From assembly GCF_009725995.1 (NCBI RefSeq), contig NZ_RCNS01000002.1:496001-560000 (forward strand): a DNA stretch of 64,000 nt. Direction: 5' to 3'. The notes beneath the pieces were generated by a model. That model did no database searches and had not been told where the DNA came from. It saw nothing but the letters and a program-made list of their open reading frames with translations. The position numbers and the translations under genes were made by a program. This document shows, in pieces, positions 57,943-64,000 of this stretch (positions are counted from its first letter, which is position 1; each line of letters begins with the position of its first letter). The DNA is from Zobellia laminariae (GTDB lineage: Bacteria > Bacteroidota > Bacteroidia > Flavobacteriales > Flavobacteriaceae).

Positions 57943-59268
57943 ATGACCAATTTAAATCAAGCCTCAAATTCTACGAAGAAACGTTATAATATATTGGCCA
58001 TGGTTTTCATTACCGTGGTTATTAATTATCTAGATAGAAGTAATATCTCTGTTGCAGCTTTTGCAATGAAAGAAGATATGGGACTTAGTAACGTGCAAAT
58101 GGGTTATGTGTTTTCTGCCTTTGCTTGGACGTATGCTTGTCTGCAAATTCCAGGAGGAATCATAGCGGACAAATTTCCTACCCGAATATTGTATTCTATA
58201 ATGATGGCCTTGTGGTCTGTGGCAACCCTTATACAAGGTATGGTTAGCTCATTTGGTGCTTTAATTGGCCTAAGAGCTAGTATTGGTATATTTGAAGCTC
58301 CTTCTTATCCAATAAATAATTTAGTAGTTACCAGGTGGTTTCCAGAAGATGAACGAGCATCTGCAATTGCTATATATACATCCGGTCAATTTTTGGGCCT
58401 TGCTTTTCTAACCCCTGTTTTAGTGGCGATCCAAAGCTATTTTGGATGGAGAGGTCTCTTTGTTATTTCAGGTATTATAGGCCTTGTATGGGCAGCAATT
58501 TGGTATTTTTTCTATCGTAATCCGCAAAATCACAAATCCATAAATAAAGCTGAGCTTGATCATATAGAAAAAGGTGGTGGACTTATTGGTAAAAATGACG
58601 TTAAGAAAGAAGAGAAGAAAAAGTTTGATTGGAATGATTTCAAGCAAGCTTTCATTTATAGAAAACTTTGGGGACTTTATATTGGTCAATTCTGCTTGGG
58701 AGCTACAACTATATTTTTCCTCACTTGGTTTCCAACGTATTTGGTGGAGTTTAGGGGATTAGATTTTCTAAAATCTGGATTCTTGGCTTCAATACCTTTT
58801 TTAGCAGCTTTCTTTGGAGTGCTTCTGTCCGGTTTTTCATCTGACTATTTAATTAAGAAAGGGTATTCCGTTGAAATCGCAAGAAAGACACCTATCATCA
58901 TTGGTATGCTTTTATCTACTTGTATTATTGGAGCGAACTATACAGATAGTACTTTCTTTGTAATACTGTTTTTAGCTTTAGCCTTTTTTGGTAATGGTTT
59001 GGCAAGTATTGCTTGGATATTTATTTCTCTAATGGCACCTAAAAAACTAATAGGACTTACCGGTGGGGCGTTTAATTTTATTGGAGGTCTAGCAGGTGTA
59101 GTTGTACCGATTGTAATTGGTTATTTGGTGGAAGATGGGGATTTTAGTCCTGCTCTTTTCTTCATAGGAGGTATAGCGCTACTTGGCTTTATATCTTACA
59201 CTTTTATAGTAGGTAAAGTAGAACGTATCGTTCCAAAAAATAAAAAAATATTAAATAATAGTAAATAG
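57943..59268 (+). CDS. MFS transporter of the anion:cation symporter (ExuT/DgoT-like) family
   Basis: 441 aa with about twelve membrane helices. The N-terminal YNILAMVFITVVINYLDRSNISVAAFAMKEDMGLSNVQMGYVFSAFAWTYA is the signature of ACS-family carriers for sugar acids (hexuronate, galactonate, glucarate). FPTRILYSIMMALWSVATLIQGM and RWFPEDERASAIAIYTSGQFLG are also typical. It is 6 bases upstream of a galactonate-dehydratase-type enzyme, so an aldonate such as D-galactonate is the likely substrate. Hexuronate transport is the alternative. Confidence 0.85.
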   Translation: MTNLNQASNSTKKRYNILAMVFITVVINYLDRSNISVAAFAMKEDMGLSNVQMGYVFSAFAWTYACLQIPGGIIADKFPTRILYSIMMALWSVATLIQGMVSSFGALIGLRASIGIFEAPSYPINNLVVTRWFPEDERASAIAIYTSGQFLGLAFLTPVLVAIQSYFGWRGLFVISGIIGLVWAAIWYFFYRNPQNHKSINKAELDHIEKGGGLIGKNDVKKEEKKKFDWNDFKQAFIYRKLWGLYIGQFCLGATTIFFLTWFPTYLVEFRGLDFLKSGFLASIPFLAAFFGVLLSGFSSDYLIKKGYSVEIARKTPIIIGMLLSTCIIGANYTDSTFFVILFLALAFFGNGLASIAWIFISLMAPKKLIGLTGGAFNFIGGLAGVVVPIVIGYLVEDGDFSPALFFIGGIALLGFISYTFIVGKVERIVPKNKKILNNSK

Positions 59269-59274
59269 GCATTT

Positions 59275-60435
59275 ATGAAAATATCAGCTATTAAAACTTT
59301 CCCTATAAATGTAGGTTTTGGAAGTCAGCTAGTCATTAAGGTTGAAACAGATTCAGGAATTTATGGATGGGGGGCTTCTGGTCTTTCCGGTAGAGAATTG
59401 GCCGTTATTGGCGCAATTGAGCATTTTAAAGGTTTTTTAATTGGCAAAGATGCGCGAAATATCGGGGCGCTTTGGCAAGAAATGTACCGTGGTCAATATT
59501 TTGAAGGAGGACGTGTGCTTACAGCTGCAATTTCAGCTATAGATATTGCGCTTTACGATATTAAAGGAAAGGCTTTGGGCGTTCCTGTATATGAACTATT
59601 GGGAGGTAAACACAGAGATTATGTAGATTGTTTTGCTTCGGTTCGTTTTAGAACTAGAGAAGAGCTTTTTGAGTATTCCAAAACCTGTATTAAAGAAGGT
59701 TGGACGATGTTACGCTTGGCTCCTGCGGAATTTGAAGCAGAAGGAGATAAGGAACTTTTTGAACCGCGACAATCTATTGCTACAATCGCCGAATGGCTTA
59801 CCGACCTCCGTAAAGAAGTAGGTTCAGCTATAACCATAGGAATTGATTACCACACAAGACTTACTCCGGCTCAAACGTATTCTTTCATAAACCGAATGCC
59901 ACCTGGGACTTTGGATTATATTGAAGAACCTATTCGTGATGAAAATCCAGAGGCGTACGAGAATCTTCGTAAAATGGTAGATATTCCTTTTACGATAGGT
60001 GAAGAGTTTTCTAGCAAATGGCAGTTTTTGCCTTTTATAGAAAGGAATCTTACTCAGTATGCTCGTATTGATATTTGTAATGTTGGAGGAATTACCGAGG
60101 CTATGAAAGTAGCTAGTTTGGCCGAAGCTCATTATATTGATTTGATGCCACACAATCCATTAGGACCAATTTGTACTGCGGCTACCATTCATATGGCTGC
60201 AGCTTGTCCTAACTTTGGTTGGTTGGAAGAAATGAATACGCCTGCACAGTATATGGGTACGGATGCTCCAGAGTTTTATCCTGTACGACCTATATTGGAC
60301 GGACCTACATATCCCATACTAGATACTCCTGGACTAGGAGTAGAGTTCAATGAAGAACTGGCATTAGAACAAACTTTTAAACCTATTGAAATACCAAGAT
60401 TACGTCGTAAAGATGGGTCATTTACCAACTGGTAA
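59275..60435 (+). CDS. dgoD: Enolase-superfamily sugar-acid dehydratase, D-galactonate dehydratase type
   Basis: 386 aa, close to E. coli DgoD (382 aa). Metal ligands Asp191, Glu217 (YIEEP) and Glu243 (IGEEF), catalytic His193 (GIDYHTR) and His293 (MPHNPLGP) are all present; the C-terminal GLGVEFNEE and the terminal SFTNW match the family. It would convert D-galactonate to 2-keto-3-deoxy-D-galactonate. D-galactose is produced by the P450 and beta-galactosidase in the window, but no galactose dehydrogenase is seen, so how galactonate arises is open. A different aldonate (for example a 6-O-modified galactonate) is possible. Confidence 0.83.
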   Translation: MKISAIKTFPINVGFGSQLVIKVETDSGIYGWGASGLSGRELAVIGAIEHFKGFLIGKDARNIGALWQEMYRGQYFEGGRVLTAAISAIDIALYDIKGKALGVPVYELLGGKHRDYVDCFASVRFRTREELFEYSKTCIKEGWTMLRLAPAEFEAEGDKELFEPRQSIATIAEWLTDLRKEVGSAITIGIDYHTRLTPAQTYSFINRMPPGTLDYIEEPIRDENPEAYENLRKMVDIPFTIGEEFSSKWQFLPFIERNLTQYARIDICNVGGITEAMKVASLAEAHYIDLMPHNPLGPICTAATIHMAAACPNFGWLEEMNTPAQYMGTDAPEFYPVRPILDGPTYPILDTPGLGVEFNEELALEQTFKPIEIPRLRRKDGSFTNW

Positions 60436-60444
60436 TCAAATATA

Positions 60445-61215
60445 TTATTCAACGAATTCCATTAAACCAAAACGGTTGGCTTGGTGTACATTTTTGGAAA
60501 TGTCATAAATAGGAAATATCGTTGAAGTAGACCGTCTGTCGCCCTCGGCATCATTTCGGTCTTGTCTTATAGCAAGGAAAGCCCATTTGTTTCCGGGTTC
60601 AATTGCAACAACTTTACCAAGCTCACCAAAGTTTGAATAGGGGATGGCCATTTCCATGGTCCATCCCTTATCAATATCAGAATTATCATTTATAGTTCCA
60701 TCATAGGTAACTTCAACCTCAAAGTCTGGGTTGAAAGTTTTGTAAACCACATCTTTTCCCTTTACATAATCATTAAAAAAAATGAAGTCGTTCACGGCCT
60801 TGTTCAGGTTTAGTTCATACCCAAAATGAGTGTCTAGACTATCTGGCGCAGTAATAAAGAATATTTCGGCACAGTCATCTAAGTAAGGTTGTCCGTCTCT
60901 TTTGGTTTCCCTAGCCGTAATATATTGGTCTTCCATTTCAAAAAACACATAAAACTTTTCTTTCCCCCAAAGCATCCTAAAGGTTGATTTTTGTTGATCA
61001 GTAGGTTTGTCAACCCTATAAAAATAATCCAATGTTCTAGCTTCTGTTTTTGACCAACTTGCTTCATCCATTTTGCCATCAATAACTATGGGTTCACTCA
61101 CCTTGGAAACCTTAAAAACGGGCTGTTCACCTAAAGAAAGTTTCTTTTCCTGCTGTGCAAATACAGAAGTGGATAGAAAGCATAAAGCGATTAAAATTTT
61201 GGTGTTTCTGAACAT
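60445..61215 (-). CDS. Secreted CBM9-like (carbohydrate-binding family 9) protein
   Basis: 256 aa from the ATG at 61215; another ATG at 61233 is also possible. Type I signal peptide to about residue 21 (VFAQQ). The rest is a CBM9-like beta-sandwich: EPIVIDGKMDEASWSK, FRMLWGKEKFYVFFEMEDQ, DDCAEIFF, FGYELNLN, GWTMEMAIPYSNFG and WAFLAIRQDRND. Such domains are often found in Bacteroidota proteins that bind saccharides or act with heme/oxidoreductases. It follows the DUF5107/TPR gene on the same strand with only about 20 bases between, so they probably form one operon. No catalytic domain is visible. Confidence 0.82.
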   Translation of the reverse strand: MFRNTKILIALCFLSTSVFAQQEKKLSLGEQPVFKVSKVSEPIVIDGKMDEASWSKTEARTLDYFYRVDKPTDQQKSTFRMLWGKEKFYVFFEMEDQYITARETKRDGQPYLDDCAEIFFITAPDSLDTHFGYELNLNKAVNDFIFFNDYVKGKDVVYKTFNPDFEVEVTYDGTINDNSDIDKGWTMEMAIPYSNFGELGKVVAIEPGNKWAFLAIRQDRNDAEGDRRSTSTIFPIYDISKNVHQANRFGLMEFVE

Positions 61216-61234
61216 ATATTTTGAGTGGCTCATA

Positions 61235-64000
61235 TTAATTGGCAATCATAACTTTGGCCCACAGATTGTTTTTATAAACGTCTAGAGCTTTTTGTAATTC
61301 TTTCTTTGATTCGTCTGTGTTTCCCAAACCTGCATTACCCAATGCTTCTAGATAGTAAGAGTTAGAGATGAATTTATTGTTCGTGGCAGAGGCTTCTTCA
61401 ACAGCAACTAACGTATTATCGTTGCCACTCTCACGCATACCGTTCCCTTTTGCAATTAAGCTCTGGAACATGGACTTGGCTTTCTCTGAATCACCCAATT
61501 TCTCAAGAGATTTCCCCTGAAAGAAGATAAGGTCGTTCATACCTCTTCCGTTTTGGGCAGCAACACTTTTTTGATAACTAGATTTTGCTTTTTTGGCATC
61601 GCCCAGTTGCTCATAAGCTTCACCCATATAATAGTAAATCATGGCATTCTTTTCATCATGGGTAGGTTTACCTACTTCAAGGTTTTCTGGATAAAGCAAT
61701 GCACGCTCTAAATGGGTGATAGCATCTTGTGGCATTTTATCGGCGATCAATTGCTTAGCTTTTAAAGTATGCGCATCTACATAATGCCAATAGGTTTCTC
61801 TACCGCCTTCCCAGGTTCTAAAATGATGTTTGTCTAAAAACGCAATAGCCTTATCGTAATCACCCGCAAGGTTCAGCAGTTCTACATAGGTTTTAGGAGC
61901 GTCTACATCGTGTCTTACAATAGCAAGGTTGCTTTCTAAGATTTCAAGGTTCTTTCTAAAATCGGCATCCGATTCATCGTAGTATTTAGAAAGCTCAGAA
62001 TACCAAAGCGGATTTGAATTGTCTAGCGAAATTGCTTTGGTCATAAAATCTATAGCTTGTGAAGGATTCTTTTGGTGATAGAATGCGCCAAATGCTAGAT
62101 TACGCCATACCATAGGAATGCTAGTATCTATAGCACCGGCCTTTTCCCAATACTTTATGGCATCATCTGGTCTTTTGTCATAAAGTAGATTACCTAAAAG
62201 ATAAAAGGTAGTGGGGTTATTAACATCAATTTCTAGTGCTTTATTTAAAACAGTTTCGGTTTCCGTGCGATATGGAAATGCATAATCTAAGGACGCATTT
62301 TTTGCTTCAGCCAAGGCTTCTTTCGCTTTGCTAGAATCGCCTGCTTCAGTATAAAACCAAGCTTTGTAATAGTGCACAAGCGGACTAGATACCTTTTTTA
62401 AGTCAGATAGTAACGCAATACCATCTTCGGTAAGACCAGCATTCATGTAGTTCGTTGCAATTTCCAGATAATTGTTCTCTGGGCTTTGCATGTTGTTTCT
62501 CCAGGCTTCCATAGAGCTATTACCTTTGGCCAGTTCCATTTCATAAAGGACTGAAAAATCTAAAGGGTCATAAGCAATCTGCTGCTCTAGAAGAGTCACG
62601 GCTTCGCTCTGGCGGTTGAGTTTACGGAGTAAAGCGGCATTCAATACTACAATTCTACCATCGCGATTATTTGTAGTATAGGCTTCTTGGACGTATTCAA
62701 GTGCTTTTTGATAGTTTCCTTTTGTGCTTTCAATTTGTGCCAATTTAAAATTACCAGAGGAGAACCATTGGTAGTACCAAGCTGATCTTGCTAAATTGGA
62801 ATACGCTTCCTCTTCATGACCTAATGCTTGGTGCGTTAAACCCAAATAATAGAATATTTCACCTTCTTTGGGCTGATAGTATTTTACTTTTAATTTATCT
62901 GCTGCGGTTTGCAGATATTTTAATGCCTCTTCATATTTGGTTTGATTGAACTTACGCATACCTAAAGCGAGATTCGTACGGTAATCGTTTGGTGATTTTT
63001 CCAAAGCGGCTAAGTAATAATCGTCTGGTTCAATGCCCGGCCTTCTAAATTGTTCTACAAAACGTCCTGTTAGGTAAAGGTCTTCAACAGTTTTGAGCTC
63101 CTCCGGTTTCTTTACTTTCTCTTGACCTTCTGGAAGTTGTGGAGTTTTTGGTTTGTAGGGTGTGTATGAAATAAGTTCCTTTCCTTCTGCATCTTGAATA
63201 AGGACAGTTAGTTGATATTCATCTAAAGCTTTTCTGTTTTTATAAGTCGATGTAAAAGGATGGGCAGGATCAATATCTATCGTTTTTTCCTCTAAAACAG
63301 TATCACCATTTTTTAGAATAACTTTTGCTCCTTTAAAATCTTTGGTAGTGTTGAATCCGTAAAATACGGTTTTTACATTTCGCATTTGAAGCGTAACGGA
63401 AGCATCGGTATTTGAATTTTTAACCACCTCTAAATCTCGAACAGGATACCAGTAATTTTTTGCGTCTTTAACGGAGTGGGGGAGAATCCAATTATAATCC
63501 GGTTGATTGTTAGAAAAGGTTCCGGTCATCAGTTCTACATACGCCTTTCCGTCATCGGTTAGTTTTCGTCTTGCATTTTGTCCTTGTAAACCAGGACCAA
63601 ATTGCCATAATTTTGAGGCGTTATTTTCAAATGGGTCACCTACATGAACGGTTCCCGCTTTTTGTCCGTAATCATATCCACCAATAAAACCCTCCTTAAT
63701 ATCCCACATAAAAAATGAAACCGGATTGGGATGGTTTTTCCACCAAGTAAGGTCTACGCCTTTTTCATAACTGGTACGGCCATAATCATCGGTTTTATTG
63801 GATAAAGGCCAATTGATAAAGCTACTGTTGTTGTGATACACTCCAATCTCTTGACTTGGAGGCCAGAACGTTCTAAAATCATCGTTTGCCGTTATAGCCA
63901 CATTGGCCCAAAAAAGAAACGTAGTGGTGACGTCACTAGTATTATTAATGCGATAATCAACCTCTATATAGGAACGACCTGGTCTTAAGGTCATGCCTAT
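61235..64000 (-). CDS. DUF5107/TPR protein (partial, 5' end beyond the window)
   Basis: At least 921 codons; the frame continues past the right edge, so the N-terminus and start are missing. The visible first part (about 1-230) is a galactose-mutarotase-like beta-sandwich of the DUF5107 type: PGRSYIEVDYRINN, FLFWANVAITAN, FFMWDIKEGFIGGYDYGQKAGTVHVGDP, WQFGPG. Then come many tetratricopeptide repeats (about 310-900, e.g. IFYYLGLTHQALGHEEEAYSNLARSAWYY). Large proteins of this layout recur in polysaccharide loci; a role in oligosaccharide binding or debranching has been suggested, but I cannot assign one. No catalytic residues are recognisable. Confidence 0.8.
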   Translation of the reverse strand: MGMTLRPGRSYIEVDYRINNTSDVTTTFLFWANVAITANDDFRTFWPPSQEIGVYHNNSSFINWPLSNKTDDYGRTSYEKGVDLTWWKNHPNPVSFFMWDIKEGFIGGYDYGQKAGTVHVGDPFENNASKLWQFGPGLQGQNARRKLTDDGKAYVELMTGTFSNNQPDYNWILPHSVKDAKNYWYPVRDLEVVKNSNTDASVTLQMRNVKTVFYGFNTTKDFKGAKVILKNGDTVLEEKTIDIDPAHPFTSTYKNRKALDEYQLTVLIQDAEGKELISYTPYKPKTPQLPEGQEKVKKPEELKTVEDLYLTGRFVEQFRRPGIEPDDYYLAALEKSPNDYRTNLALGMRKFNQTKYEEALKYLQTAADKLKVKYYQPKEGEIFYYLGLTHQALGHEEEAYSNLARSAWYYQWFSSGNFKLAQIESTKGNYQKALEYVQEAYTTNNRDGRIVVLNAALLRKLNRQSEAVTLLEQQIAYDPLDFSVLYEMELAKGNSSMEAWRNNMQSPENNYLEIATNYMNAGLTEDGIALLSDLKKVSSPLVHYYKAWFYTEAGDSSKAKEALAEAKNASLDYAFPYRTETETVLNKALEIDVNNPTTFYLLGNLLYDKRPDDAIKYWEKAGAIDTSIPMVWRNLAFGAFYHQKNPSQAIDFMTKAISLDNSNPLWYSELSKYYDESDADFRKNLEILESNLAIVRHDVDAPKTYVELLNLAGDYDKAIAFLDKHHFRTWEGGRETYWHYVDAHTLKAKQLIADKMPQDAITHLERALLYPENLEVGKPTHDEKNAMIYYYMGEAYEQLGDAKKAKSSYQKSVAAQNGRGMNDLIFFQGKSLEKLGDSEKAKSMFQSLIAKGNGMRESGNDNTLVAVEEASATNNKFISNSYYLEALGNAGLGNTDESKKELQKALDVYKNNLWAKVMIAN

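Overview
The window reads as chromosomal DNA of a marine Flavobacteriaceae bacterium (Bacteroidota), probably Zobellia or a close relative. Signs are the AT-rich composition, two SusC/SusD pairs, many lipoproteins, a TAnnTTTG-type promoter, three S1 sulfatases, two GH117 enzymes and a cytochrome P450 O-demethylase operon. Organism and locus are inferred from gene content; no search was run. The region looks like the exo-acting and monosaccharide end of an agar/porphyran (red-algal galactan) utilization locus. No endo-agarase, porphyranase or carrageenase (GH16, GH50, GH86, GH118) was seen, so polymer cleavage is probably encoded elsewhere.

Layout, left to right. 0-3.1 kb: a Tat-exported NHL beta-propeller and a sulfatase lipoprotein. 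3.1-12.5 kb, minus strand: mutarotase, FucP-type permease, SDR, COG3618 lactonase, UxaB, UxaA, an LgoD-type dehydrogenase and, as a separate unit, a GH29. Together these give a full route from alpha-L-galactosides through L-galactose, L-galactonolactone, L-galactonate, D-tagaturonate and D-altronate to 2-keto-3-deoxy-D-gluconate (KDG). 12.7-13.5 kb: an AraC regulator. 13.7-21.1 kb, plus strand: P450, ferredoxin, ferredoxin reductase, zinc ADH, esterase, PhyH-type dioxygenase and sulfatase. This is the 6-O-methyl-D-galactose demethylation operon with probable formaldehyde handling and one unexplained oxygenase. 21.8-32.2 kb: SusC/SusD, then two large FG-GAP lipoprotein genes, each interrupted by an apparent one-base deletion in a homopolymer close to its lipoprotein signal. 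A degenerate GT51-like gene lies between them on the other strand. 32.2-35.7 kb: three regulators of different families (TPR-HTH, IclR, AraC).

35.8-45.0 kb, plus strand: a GH117 of the anhydro-L-galactosidase type, a zinc dehydrogenase, a KduD-like SDR, a sulfatase, an AldA-like dehydrogenase, an enolase-superfamily cycloisomerase, an aldose epimerase and a RhaT-type transporter. This is a 3,6-anhydro-L-galactose (L-AHG) route that also ends at KDG. 45.1-49.0 kb: a GH2 beta-galactosidase-type enzyme whose lipobox cysteine is Trp, and a second GH117 convergent with it. 49.0-57.7 kb: a second giant FG-GAP/ASPIC-UnbV lipoprotein divergent from a second SusC/SusD pair, with nested inverted repeats between them. 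57.9-60.4 kb: a sugar-acid transporter and a D-galactonate-dehydratase-type enzyme. 60.4-64 kb: a CBM9-like protein and a partial DUF5107/TPR protein that runs off the right edge.

Working model: sulfatases, GH29, GH117s and GH2 trim neoporphyra/neoagaro-oligosaccharides outside the cytoplasm. Three inner-membrane carriers (FucP, RhaT and ACS types) each serve one catabolic module. L-galactose and L-AHG converge on KDG. The P450 system releases D-galactose from its 6-O-methyl ether. KDG kinase and KDPG aldolase are not in the window. No tRNA, rRNA, CRISPR array, IS element or phage gene was recognised.
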